The translations under genes were made by a program, and so were the position numbers. DNA of 64,000 nucleotides from Jeotgalicoccus marinus DSM 19772 (GTDB lineage Bacteria; Bacillota; Bacilli; Staphylococcales; Salinicoccaceae): positions 1 to 64,000 of the forward strand of contig NZ_AUEE01000012.1 of NCBI RefSeq assembly GCF_000425825.1. Reading direction: 5' to 3'. Shown here one piece after another: positions 7,866 through 15,680 of this stretch (position 1 is the stretch's first letter; each line of letters opens with the position of its first letter). The notes below the pieces were generated by a model. It did not search any database and was not told where the DNA came from. It was given only the letters and a program-made list of their open reading frames with translations.

Positions 7866-8978
7866 ATGACAAATATTAAATTAGAAAATATTTTTAAAAC
7901 ATATGGAGATGCTTATGCTGTACAGAAATTTAATTTAGATATAAACAGTGAAGAATTTATCGCTTTAGTTGGCCCCTCTGGGTGTGGTAAATCTACAACA
8001 TTGAGAATGATTGCTGGATTAGAGGAAATAAGCAGTGGAGATTTACTTTTTAACGATAAAAAAGTCAATAAACTTGAACCTAAAGACAGAAACATTGCAA
8101 TGGTATTTCAAAACTATGCACTTTATCCTCACCTGACTGTTGAAGAAAACATTAGTTATGGGTTAAAGGTAAGAAAAATACCTAAGAAAGATAGAGAGAG
8201 TAAAGTCACAGAAGCAGCGTCTATATTAGGATTATCTAATTATTTAGATAAAAAACCGGGTGAACTTTCCGGTGGACAAAGACAAAGAGTAGCCTTAGGT
8301 AGAGCCATTGTCAGGGATTCAGATATATTTCTTATGGATGAGCCACTATCTAATCTTGATGCCAAGTTAAGAGTAGTCATGCGAGCAGAAATCATAGAAT
8401 TACATAAAAGACTAAAGACCACAACAATTTATGTTACTCATGACCAAGTAGAGGCAATGACTATGGCAGACAGAATTGTAATAATGAACAAAGGTGAGAT
8501 TCAACAGATTGGATCGCCTAGGGAAGTGTATCACAAACCCGCTAACACATTTGTAGCAGATTTCATCGGTTCGCCTCCAATGAATATTGTTGATGCAGAG
8601 TATATCAGCGGTAAATTATTTATAGAGGATACAGAATTTGAAATAGTACTGAATGACAAACAACGAGAAATATTCAGTAATAGTAGAATTGAACATGTAA
8701 AAATCGGTGTCCGACCAGAAAAATTAAATATTATAACTAATAATGAAGATGAATATGAAACAGTTATAGACTCTAATATAAGATTAAATGAATTTCATGG
8801 CTCAGATCAAATCTTATACTGTAACTGTGGTGTAGAATTAATTGTTAAAGTATCAGAAAATGTAAAAATTAATATCGATGAAAAAATTTCTCTAGGATTG
8901 CAAGCTGATAACTTACACTTTTTTGATTATGAAAATGGTGAAAGATTGGAGAGTTTTGATTTCGGAGATGAAAAATAA
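7866..8978 (+). CDS. Sugar ABC transporter ATPase (MsmK/MalK type)
   Basis: 370 residues. Walker A GPSGCGKST (about 37-45), Q-loop FQNYALYPHLTV, signature LSGGQRQRVALGRAIV (about 135-150), Walker B IFLMDEPLSNLD, and H-loop VTHDQVEAMTMADR. A C-terminal MOBE/TOBE domain (from about 240) is typical of MalK/MsmK/UgpC proteins and absent from short ABC ATPases. Ribosome site AAGGAGAAATAAGA before the ATG. It energises sugar import through the two permeases. Many Firmicutes share a single MsmK among importers, so a dedicated ATPase fits a self-contained mobile module. The GH97 gene overlaps its end by 11 nt. Confidence 0.92.
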   Translation: MTNIKLENIFKTYGDAYAVQKFNLDINSEEFIALVGPSGCGKSTTLRMIAGLEEISSGDLLFNDKKVNKLEPKDRNIAMVFQNYALYPHLTVEENISYGLKVRKIPKKDRESKVTEAASILGLSNYLDKKPGELSGGQRQRVALGRAIVRDSDIFLMDEPLSNLDAKLRVVMRAEIIELHKRLKTTTIYVTHDQVEAMTMADRIVIMNKGEIQQIGSPREVYHKPANTFVADFIGSPPMNIVDAEYISGKLFIEDTEFEIVLNDKQREIFSNSRIEHVKIGVRPEKLNIITNNEDEYETVIDSNIRLNEFHGSDQILYCNCGVELIVKVSENVKINIDEKISLGLQADNLHFFDYENGERLESFDFGDEK

Positions 8979-10845
8979 AAAATACATTTTTGTCACTTTA
9001 ATATTGATAACTGTGTTTACATTAATCTTAGCGATTTGGTTGTTTAATAAGAATCGAATAGATATGAGCTTAACTAGTCCAGAAGAAAAAATTCAAGTTA
9101 ATATTTTTAAAAACAAAGATGACCAATTACAGTATTCAATTTCAATGAATGACAAAGAAGTAATACTACCTTCCGACCTAGGCGTGGATATCGAGGGAAT
9201 TGGAGATATCGGTCATGGTGCTAGTTTAATTGAATACGATATTGAAGAAGTAAATGAGGAATATTTGAACCATGGAAACACAAATGTCGAACATAATCAT
9301 CATAATCATTTGAAGTTGAAGCTTAAGAAAAATAACTATGAATATTTTCTACACTGGAAAATATGGGATAACGGTATAGCCTTTAAATATGAATATCCTA
9401 ATACTCAGAATAAATCGATTAATGAAGAAAATTCAACATTTAAATTTGACCCTGAGACTTTAGCTTGGTATCAAATGAACAATAATACAATGCAAGACAT
9501 CTATAATAGTAAAAAAGTGAAGGATCTAAATGGTAATGAGATTATGACAGCTTTATCGACTTTTGAATTACCAGATAATCAAGGTTATGTATCTTTATCA
9601 GAAGCGAACTTAAAAGATTATGCAGGAATTGCTTATAGAGTAACAGATGAGAAATCATTAAAGGCTCATTTTTGGAATGAAAGAAATGGGTTTGATACCA
9701 ATTCAAAAGAATCACCATGGCGAATAGCAGTAATTTCAGATGATCTTAATGGTTTGGTTAACAATAACATTGCAGAAAATGTATCTGATCCTCCAAATAG
9801 AAAATTAAGTAAGTACGATTGGATTGAACCAGGAAAAGCGACATGGTTTCATGCAGTTGATGATAGTGGAAATTTAAATGAAGAAGACGGAAAAGAAGTA
9901 CTTGAAAATGCTAGTGAACTTGGAATTAAATACATGGTTATAGGTAACGATTGGATTAACTGGGGAGAGACTCTAGATGATTCCTTACTAAAAGTAGAAC
10001 AGATTGTAAATATGGCTAATCATTATGATATCGGTATATTTATCGGTAAGGATGTTCCAGATTTGGAATACAATTTATATGAAAAAGATACAAGGGATAA
10101 ATTCTTAAAAAAAGTAAAAGAGACTGGGATTTCAGGGGTTAAATTTGGTCATATAGAGCAAGAACATGCAGAAGCAGTTAACATATATCATGAATTACTC
10201 CAAACAAGTATGGATTTAGAACTTTTAGCAATTTTCCATAATTCCAATAAACCTACAGGATTATCAAGAACATATCCAAATCTTTTGTCACAAGAAGCAG
10301 TTCGTGGAATGCAATATAATTTAAGTACGAATAATACTAATATCATACCATACACACGTTTAATCTCAGGTGGTGCAGATTTTACACCTATAAACTTTAC
10401 CGATCCAGTCAGATTAGGTGATGGAACATGGACACATATGTTAGCTAACACGGTTATTATTCAATCTAATTTACTTACCTTCATGGATAGTCCAAATACT
10501 ATAATGAAGAATGACGGAGCTGAGTTTGTGAAAAATGTACCGGCAATTTGGGATGAGACTATTGTACTACCGGAAAGTGGAATAGGAAAATTATCTGTGT
10601 TCGCTAAAAGAAAAGGTGATGACTGGTTCCTTGCAGTTCAAAACTCTTCCGACAATAAAGAATCGTTAAATCTTAGATTAGATTTTCTCGATGAAGATAT
10701 CGAATATTCCTCATTAGAGTATTCAGACATTAAAAATGAAAATAATAAATATGAAATTAATGAAGAAAAACGTAATAATTCCAGTGAAATAAGTATTTCT
10801 CTTAATGAAGGTGGCGGCTTTGTTGCACACTTCAAAGCAAAATAA
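8968..10845 (+). CDS. Membrane-anchored GH97 family glycoside hydrolase
   Basis: 625 residues from the ATG at 8968; a TTG at 8923 would be further inside the ATPase gene. Residues about 5-27 form one uncleaved membrane segment without lipobox, so the enzyme probably sits outside, tethered. The rest follows the GH97 plan: beta-rich N-terminal domain, then YDWIEPGKATWFHAVDD, the barrel, and TGLSRTYPNLLSQEAVRG, a family hallmark. Where retaining GH97 enzymes have a KVDF-type aspartate nucleophile this protein reads GVKFGHIEQE, with glycine, as in the inverting SusB-type alpha-glucosidase subgroup. GH97 is mostly known from Bacteroidetes. Likely role: trimming an alpha-linked oligosaccharide taken up by the neighbouring importer. 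Exact substrate unknown. Confidence 0.8.
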   Translation: MKNKKYIFVTLILITVFTLILAIWLFNKNRIDMSLTSPEEKIQVNIFKNKDDQLQYSISMNDKEVILPSDLGVDIEGIGDIGHGASLIEYDIEEVNEEYLNHGNTNVEHNHHNHLKLKLKKNNYEYFLHWKIWDNGIAFKYEYPNTQNKSINEENSTFKFDPETLAWYQMNNNTMQDIYNSKKVKDLNGNEIMTALSTFELPDNQGYVSLSEANLKDYAGIAYRVTDEKSLKAHFWNERNGFDTNSKESPWRIAVISDDLNGLVNNNIAENVSDPPNRKLSKYDWIEPGKATWFHAVDDSGNLNEEDGKEVLENASELGIKYMVIGNDWINWGETLDDSLLKVEQIVNMANHYDIGIFIGKDVPDLEYNLYEKDTRDKFLKKVKETGISGVKFGHIEQEHAEAVNIYHELLQTSMDLELLAIFHNSNKPTGLSRTYPNLLSQEAVRGMQYNLSTNNTNIIPYTRLISGGADFTPINFTDPVRLGDGTWTHMLANTVIIQSNLLTFMDSPNTIMKNDGAEFVKNVPAIWDETIVLPESGIGKLSVFAKRKGDDWFLAVQNSSDNKESLNLRLDFLDEDIEYSSLEYSDIKNENNKYEINEEKRNNSSEISISLNEGGGFVAHFKAK

Positions 10846-10868
10846 AACTTAGTGAGAAGGTGAGTATT

Positions 10869-11915
10869 TTGAGTTTTGACCGACAAATAAAGACCTGTAT
10901 AAAAATAATTAAAAACCAAAAGAAAATTACAGGTATGCCAAGTATAAAAGTATTAGCGGATTTTCCTTGTGAAGTTATTGACAATAAACCTTACTTTTAC
11001 GAGCTTGAATCAGAGTATGTGTTCTTCATTAGCCATCCACCATTAGATGACGCTAATCTTTTAGATATAGTCGTTAGTTTGAGCGAAGAAAATTTGATAG
11101 ACAAGATAATCATAGATAATCAATATCTAGACTTTATCGAGTTTGGAAAGAAAGTTAAATTTTCACTAACTATTAGTGAATTATCAGAAAGGACACATAC
11201 ACTGGAAATACATTCACTTTTACGTGAAGGAGGCCAAATTATGAGGATAGAACATAATCAACCCGATAGATTAATCGGTGAGTATACTGAATACCCTGAA
11301 ACTGAAGTAAAGGCAGCACTCCATTATATGTCTGCTTCAAGGGAAATATTAAGACTATCCGGTGCAGCTAAGACAGTAGAAGAAAATAAATTAGGGCACT
11401 TCCTTATTTTAGGTTTCGAGACAAATAATTTCATGCATAAAGACTTCCCTCCACATTGGCATTTAATTTTGAGATGGCCATATCGTGCTGGTTCTCAAGC
11501 TCCACATATATATTTAGACAAAGAAGGAAAAAATGTTTCTAATAGAGTATCAATCGATTGTATGCCGAAATTATCTGCTACTTATAATGTCGATGAATGG
11601 TTTGGGTTTGTGGATATGTATGGAAAAAAACAACTTTTTATAAAAGTTGATGATGATGGTGGCTATAGTTTAACAAATGATAAAGTCACAGTATACAAAG
11701 TGTCACCATATAAAAGTGGCAGTGGAGTGTCAATTTCCATGAATGGACATAAAATTAAATATATTTTTGTTGATGACAACTCATCAGATGGGAAAATGAC
11801 GATTATTTCTCAGTCATCTATTGATGAAACATATTTAAAAGAATCACTTCATTATGATCCACATACAGGGAAAATTTTCGAAATTGAGACTGATTATGGT
11901 AAGGGGGAAATATGA
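10869..11915 (+). CDS. Unrecognised protein of the sugar locus (348 residues)
   Basis: I do not recognise the family. The start is taken as TTG 10869, because GAGAAGG (10854-10860) is 8 nt upstream; the frame's GTG at 10860 overlaps that site. No signal peptide or membrane segment is evident. Visible features: a beta-rich middle, the pattern FPPHWHLILRWPYRAGSQAP (HxH followed by RW), another conserved-looking stretch VDEWFGFVDMYGKKQLF, and a late IKYIFVDDNSSDGKM. It follows GH97 by 23 nt and overlaps the phosphoesterase start by 4 nt (ATGA), so the two are translationally coupled and probably work together. A carbohydrate-acting or carbohydrate-binding role is only a guess from context. Confidence 0.7.
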   Translation: MSFDRQIKTCIKIIKNQKKITGMPSIKVLADFPCEVIDNKPYFYELESEYVFFISHPPLDDANLLDIVVSLSEENLIDKIIIDNQYLDFIEFGKKVKFSLTISELSERTHTLEIHSLLREGGQIMRIEHNQPDRLIGEYTEYPETEVKAALHYMSASREILRLSGAAKTVEENKLGHFLILGFETNNFMHKDFPPHWHLILRWPYRAGSQAPHIYLDKEGKNVSNRVSIDCMPKLSATYNVDEWFGFVDMYGKKQLFIKVDDDGGYSLTNDKVTVYKVSPYKSGSGVSISMNGHKIKYIFVDDNSSDGKMTIISQSSIDETYLKESLHYDPHTGKIFEIETDYGKGEI

Positions 11916-12865
11916 CTAAATTTATAGTTTTTTCAGACCTTCACTCAGAGATTATAGATAATTACAAGGAGAGAGTTGCTAATATTATTGGTGAATCGGT
12001 GATATCTCAACCTGATTTTATAATAAATCTAGGAGATATGGGATATTTCGGACAGACTTCTAATTCACTTTGTAAAGTCGAAAATCAGCCTGTTAATTAT
12101 AATATTTTTTATGAAGAAGATACGCTGAAGTATAAAGATAGAACGAATGAAATTTTAGAAAGTTTCTCAATGCTACCAATACCTCTTATTAATGTTTTAG
12201 GAAATCACGATATGGATTTTAATACAAAAAGTGATGCGATTGCATCCTATGACATTCCCAATAATTTCTACTATAAAGATTTAAAAGAGGTAAGACTAGT
12301 AATTTTGGATACAAATTATTATATTTCTGATAGTTCGAAAGAAATAGATTATGAATGTGGTAATAATTTTAATGAAAAAAAACAAGCAGTATTAAGTGAT
12401 GAACAGTTACGATGGCTTGAGAATGTTGCTTTAGTTACCGATAAAAGAATAATTATACTATCTCACAATCCTCTCAAAGATGAAAAGAGAGGTATTGCGA
12501 ATGCTCATAAGTTCAAAAAAATAATAAATAAAATGAGTAGCAGAGTAATATGTTTATCCGGGCATAAGCATATTGATAAAATGGAAGTTGAAGATAATAT
12601 AGTCTATGTAGAAATCAATAGTGCTTCTTATTTTTGGCAAGGTAGAGATAAACTTTTACAAAATGAAATAGACGAGGAAGATTTAAAAGATCATCCTGTT
12701 CTCCCTTATATAATAAGGTATAGAAAACCGCTTTTTGCTATAGTAGAATTAAAAGAAGATTTTTTAAGTATCTACGGGAGACAACCACTTAAAATGAAAG
12801 AGGATGAATATCTTGAAAAGAAAGGTATTTCTCAGAAGATAAGTGATTACCATATAAAATTATAA
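11912..12865 (+). CDS. Calcineurin-like metallophosphoesterase
   Basis: 317 residues with the full metallophosphoesterase motif set: SDLHSE (about residues 8-13, D-x-H), INLGDMG (GD), VLGNHDMD (GNHD), LSHNPL (H) and SGHKHID (GHxH). These ligate two metal ions. No signal peptide, so cytoplasmic. The family hydrolyses phosphomonoesters or diesters; the substrate here is unknown. Overlap of 4 nt with the upstream unknown gene indicates a coupled pair. In a sugar-use operon a phosphosugar or cyclic-nucleotide substrate is possible, but nothing in the sequence decides this. Confidence 0.8.
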   Translation: MTKFIVFSDLHSEIIDNYKERVANIIGESVISQPDFIINLGDMGYFGQTSNSLCKVENQPVNYNIFYEEDTLKYKDRTNEILESFSMLPIPLINVLGNHDMDFNTKSDAIASYDIPNNFYYKDLKEVRLVILDTNYYISDSSKEIDYECGNNFNEKKQAVLSDEQLRWLENVALVTDKRIIILSHNPLKDEKRGIANAHKFKKIINKMSSRVICLSGHKHIDKMEVEDNIVYVEINSASYFWQGRDKLLQNEIDEEDLKDHPVLPYIIRYRKPLFAIVELKEDFLSIYGRQPLKMKEDEYLEKKGISQKISDYHIKL

Positions 12866-12916
12866 TTATTTATATATAGTAATTTATTAAAAACATATGT
12901 TAGTGGGGAATCTAAT

Positions 12917-13909
12917 TTGGCTACTATAAAAGACATATCGGAGAAAACAGGTTTTTCAATTGCAACGGTTTCACGTGTGCTTAATTACGATTTTACTTTA
13001 TCTGTGGGTGAGGAGACTAGACAAACAATACTTGATGCTGCAGAAGAATTATCATATAAGAAGAAAAATCTACGCAATCATAATACTATCAAGTTAGGTG
13101 TCCTGATGTGGTACACAGAAAAGGAAGAGCTTAATGATCTTTATTATAGATCAATCAGGCACGGAATAGAAAATAGAAGTAAGCTACTTAATGTACATCT
13201 AGTAAAATTTTATAATAAAATAGAAAACTTAAAATCTGAAGAACTACAGGGGATTATTGCGGTTGGAAAATTCAGTGATAACCAAATCAAAACTTTATCG
13301 AGCATTTCTTCTAATATTGTTTTTGTAGATTCAAGTCCAAATGATGAAATTTATGATTCAGTTGTAATAGACTTTAAAACTGCTACAAAAAAAGTATTAA
13401 ATCATTTTATTGAAAATGGACATGTCAATATTGGATACATTGGTGGAAGAGAATCATATACAGATAATTCAGCGAGTTTAAAAGATAGGAGAGAAATTGC
13501 TTTTAAAGAATATCTAGCTGAAAAAAAATTGATGCATGAAGATAGAATGTTCATAGGTGACTATTCTGTTGAGCATGGGTATAAACTGATGAAAGAAGCA
13601 ATTGAAAAACTGGGAGATAATTTACCAACTGCCTTTTTTGCAGGAAATGATCTATTAGCAATCGGTGCTTTGAGATCATTACTTGAGAAAAAAATTGATG
13701 TACCTGATCGAGTAAGTGTTATTGGTTTTAATGATATTAGTGTAACAAAGTATGTATATCCAACATTGTCCACTGTTAAAGTTTATACAGAAGTAATGGG
13801 GGAGACATCGGTTGATTTACTATTAGAGCAAATATCAGGAAGAGAAGTATCGAAAAAAACGTATATATCTACAGAATTAGTAATCAGAGAGAGTAGTAAA
13901 CAAATTTAG
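12917..13909 (+). CDS. LacI/GalR family transcriptional regulator
   Basis: 330 residues starting at TTG 12917, after GGGGAA. The N-terminal LacI helix-turn-helix is canonical: ATIKDISEKTGFSIATVSRV then LN. The periplasmic-binding-like effector domain follows (GHVNIGYIGGRESYTDN; NDLLAIGALRSLLEKKIDVP; VIGFNDISVTKYVYPTLSTV), with 300+ residues as usual. It is the last gene of the cargo operon, 51 nt after the phosphoesterase. It probably represses the divergent SemiSWEET/ABC promoters and is released by the imported or processed sugar. A perfect AACATATGTT palindrome (12892-12901) precedes it and could be an autoregulatory site. Confidence 0.9.
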   Translation: MATIKDISEKTGFSIATVSRVLNYDFTLSVGEETRQTILDAAEELSYKKKNLRNHNTIKLGVLMWYTEKEELNDLYYRSIRHGIENRSKLLNVHLVKFYNKIENLKSEELQGIIAVGKFSDNQIKTLSSISSNIVFVDSSPNDEIYDSVVIDFKTATKKVLNHFIENGHVNIGYIGGRESYTDNSASLKDRREIAFKEYLAEKKLMHEDRMFIGDYSVEHGYKLMKEAIEKLGDNLPTAFFAGNDLLAIGALRSLLEKKIDVPDRVSVIGFNDISVTKYVYPTLSTVKVYTEVMGETSVDLLLEQISGREVSKKTYISTELVIRESSKQI

Positions 13910-13944
13910 AGAGTAAGTTAATCTTACTCTCTATTTTTTCTTTT
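13908..13944 (+). terminator. Terminator of the cargo operon
   Basis: AGAGAGTAAG (13908-13917) pairs with CTTACTCTCT (13923-13932), loop TTAAT, followed by ATTTTTTCTTTT. The stem starts within the lacI stop codon. It closes the operon 150 bp before the rlmH-side repeat. Confidence 0.85.
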
Positions 13945-14093
13945 ATGAAAAATTTGTGTATAAGAACTAAAATTGTTGAAAAAGAAACTATGGAACATAA
14001 GAGACATATATTCAGCATCTAGTAAACAAGTTTAATGTTTATTTTGCTAAAGTATTATTTAGATTAAATTGTATGTACGTAACTATTTTAATA

Positions 14094-14119
14094 AACACGC
14101 ATCAACGGTGATAAGCTTC
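14094..14119 (-). repeat. rlmH-side attachment-site direct repeat
   Basis: The copy of the 26-bp repeat that overlaps the last codons of rlmH (minus strand GAAGCTTATCACCGTTGATG onward). Because it keeps EAYHR and the stop intact, insertion does not damage rlmH, as in SCC elements. Confidence 0.9.
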
Positions 14120-14581
14120 ATTCCTCAATATCTTATTCACTCTAAATATCTGTTCCATCAACATCACCTTCATCATCTGGTGAGGGTAGGTGAGGGAACC
14201 GAAGCTGATTTCTTGGTTACTTCTTTTCTTCACTGATTCACCAATCCCATTACTGCCACCGATCACAAATACAACGTCACTTTTTCCTACATTCATCCAT
14301 TTTTGATATTCTTCTGCGAATCCTTCACTCGTAAATTGTTTCCCTCTAATCTCCATCGTCACGACATGTTGATTGTCTTTTATTTTCGATAAAATTCTCT
14401 CTGCTTCTTTATCTTTAATCAGCTCTATATCTTTCTCACTCGCATTATTCGGTTCTTTTTCATCTGCGACTTCAATCACATCTATTTTTGCATATTTACT
14501 TATACGTTTTTTGTATTCTTTTACCGCTTCAACCCAATATTTTTCTTTTAATTTCCCAACCGTAATCAACGTAATCTTCAC
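14102..14581 (-). CDS. rlmH: 23S rRNA (pseudouridine1915-N3) methyltransferase RlmH
   Basis: 159 residues, the usual length. A SPOUT-class methyltransferase that methylates pseudouridine 1915 in helix 69 of 23S rRNA on the assembled ribosome using S-adenosylmethionine. N-terminus MKITLITVGKLKEKYW; knot region VVFVIGGSNGIGESVKKRS; C-terminus PHQMMKVMLMEQIFRVNKIL ending RNEAYHR. In Staphylococcus this gene is orfX, whose last codons are the SCC attachment site; here the same codons form the direct repeat. It is followed directly by the element. No own terminator is visible, only the cargo-operon hairpin reached from the other side. Upstream lies a DnaA-box cluster. Confidence 0.97.
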   Translation of the reverse strand: MKITLITVGKLKEKYWVEAVKEYKKRISKYAKIDVIEVADEKEPNNASEKDIELIKDKEAERILSKIKDNQHVVTMEIRGKQFTSEGFAEEYQKWMNVGKSDVVFVIGGSNGIGESVKKRSNQEISFGSLTYPHQMMKVMLMEQIFRVNKILRNEAYHR

Positions 14582-14623
14582 GTTTTCACCTATCTTTCAT
14601 CATTATTTTCTATTATACAAAAC

Positions 14624-14829
14624 TGTGGAAAATAACGCATATACACTGTAACTTTATGAGTTATCAAGCACTTATCCACAACCTGTGCATAACTTTTCTA
14701 CCAAAAACCCTTTGTTTTCGCCATTTTTTTGGGGCGAAACCCTATTTTCTTATTCATTTTTTTGAATTCCACATCTTTTTCCACATTATAAACGCATTTA
14801 CCCACAGTTTTTATTATCTCTGTGGATAA
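14624..14829. promoter_or_regulatory. DnaA-box cluster between rlmH and walJ
   Basis: Six DnaA-box-like 9-mers lie in about 205 bp of a gene-free gap: TGTGGAAAA (14624), TTATCCACA (14672), TGTGCATAA (14684), TTTTCCACA (14777), TTACCCACA (14798) and TGTGGATAA (14821). Two match the consensus exactly. DnaA-box clusters outside oriC are known in Bacillus, and I recall one near its rlmH orthologue (yydA). They titrate DnaA and restrain initiation. The cluster may also influence the rlmH promoter. Confidence 0.7.
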
Positions 14830-14841
14830 CTTGTTTATTCG

Positions 14842-14883
14842 CTAAAATAATAGCCAGATTACAGTCTCCTATAATCTGGCTAT
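14842..14883 (-). terminator. Terminator of the wal operon
   Basis: ATAGCCAGATTA (14850-14861) pairs with TAATCTGGCTAT (14872-14883). On the minus strand the stem is followed by TTATTTT. It lies just after the walJ stop. Confidence 0.85.
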
Positions 14884-14886
14884 CTT

Positions 14887-15675
14887 CTATACTTGATACA
14901 GTTCTGTCGGTACAGCTTTATCTGTATCGCATATCATTACACCGTTATGAGTATCGATGTCATACTGATTTAAAATCTGTTCAACACTCATACGTGCGAG
15001 TTCTTTAATGTTATTATCCAAGCTCAAATGTCCTAAATAAATGCGTTTTGTACTGTCAGTAATAACGTCTTTCATAGCATGGGCAGCGTCTTCGTTTGAA
15101 ACGTGACCAACGTCTGACAGGATTCTTTGTTTAGTATTCCATGGATAACGCCCCATACGAAGCATATCAACGTCATGGTTGGACTCAAAGACAAAGATAT
15201 CACTTTCTTTGATAATACCTTTCATTGTGTCTGATACGTAGCCTGTATCTGTAATCAATGAGATTTTCTTGTTCTCTTTAGAGAAGGTATAGAACTGTGG
15301 ATCAATCGCATCATGTGACACGTTAAACGATTGAATATTCATTCCTAAGATATCTTTTTCTTCCATTGGATTAAACAAGAATTTCTTTTCGGGATTAACA
15401 ATAATATCCTTACGTTCTATGGCCTGCCATGTTTTCTCATTGGCATAGATTGGAATATCGTACTTTTTAGCAATCACTTTTAAACCTTTAATATGATCTA
15501 CATGCTCATGTGTAATAAATATAGCATCAACATCTTGGAGTGATTTGCCAATTTGATGGAGCGTTTCATCCGTTTTTTTACACGATAGTCCAACGTCAAC
15601 GAGTACACTGCCTTCAGTTGATTCTATGAATGTACTGTTTCCAGTTGAGCCACTTGCTAATACGCTCATCTTCAT
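14887..15675 (-). CDS. walJ: WalJ (YycJ) metallo-beta-lactamase-fold hydrolase
   Basis: About 262 residues. Metallo-beta-lactamase fold with THEHVDHIKGL (HxHxDH motif, about residues 56-66) and later conserved SDVGHVSNEDAAHA and LGHLSLDNN. N-terminus MSVLASGSTGN, as in YycJ proteins. It is the last gene of the wal operon; the family is a predicted nuclease or phosphodiesterase linked to DNA repair and coordination of replication with the cell wall. The ATG at 15675 is preferred since GAGAGAG lies 8 nt upstream; a GTG at 15684 overlaps the walI stop and lacks spacing. Cytoplasmic, no membrane segment. Confidence 0.92.
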   Translation of the reverse strand: MKMSVLASGSTGNSTFIESTEGSVLVDVGLSCKKTDETLHQIGKSLQDVDAIFITHEHVDHIKGLKVIAKKYDIPIYANEKTWQAIERKDIIVNPEKKFLFNPMEEKDILGMNIQSFNVSHDAIDPQFYTFSKENKKISLITDTGYVSDTMKGIIKESDIFVFESNHDVDMLRMGRYPWNTKQRILSDVGHVSNEDAAHAMKDVITDSTKRIYLGHLSLDNNIKELARMSVEQILNQYDIDTHNGVMICDTDKAVPTELYQV

Positions 15676-15680
15676 GTGCT

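Larger units (their letters stand above)
3575..14119. mobile_element. SCC-like element in rlmH, sugar-utilisation cargo, no ccr recombinase
   Basis: A 26-bp perfect direct repeat (3575-3600 and 14094-14119) bounds 10,519 bp. The right copy is the 3' end of rlmH, the integration site of SCC elements (known for Staphylococcus orfX). Just inside the distal copy is an inverted att-like sequence (3602-3623), as found at SCC termini. The enclosed DNA is visibly A+T-richer than the core genes to its right. It carries nine cargo genes (SemiSWEET, ABC importer, GH97, an unknown, a metallophosphoesterase and LacI). No large serine recombinase (ccrA/B/C) or other SCC housekeeping gene is present, so movement would need a ccr supplied in trans. 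The boundaries are seen; SCC identity is inference from site and structure. Confidence 0.85.

Noticed and set aside
12966-12976. TTTCACGTG in the lacI gene as a parS half-site
   Set aside because: It lacks the second half of TGTTNCACGTGAAACA and lies in the HTH codons for TVSRV; it is coding sequence.
3600-14094. A ccr recombinase or defence system inside the element
   Set aside because: Every sizeable frame is accounted for by sugar-locus genes; none has a serine-recombinase, helicase or nuclease signature.
14373-14651. Plus-strand 92-residue frame opposite rlmH
   Set aside because: Shadow of rlmH and of the DnaA-box gap; Ser/Phe-rich with no ribosome site.
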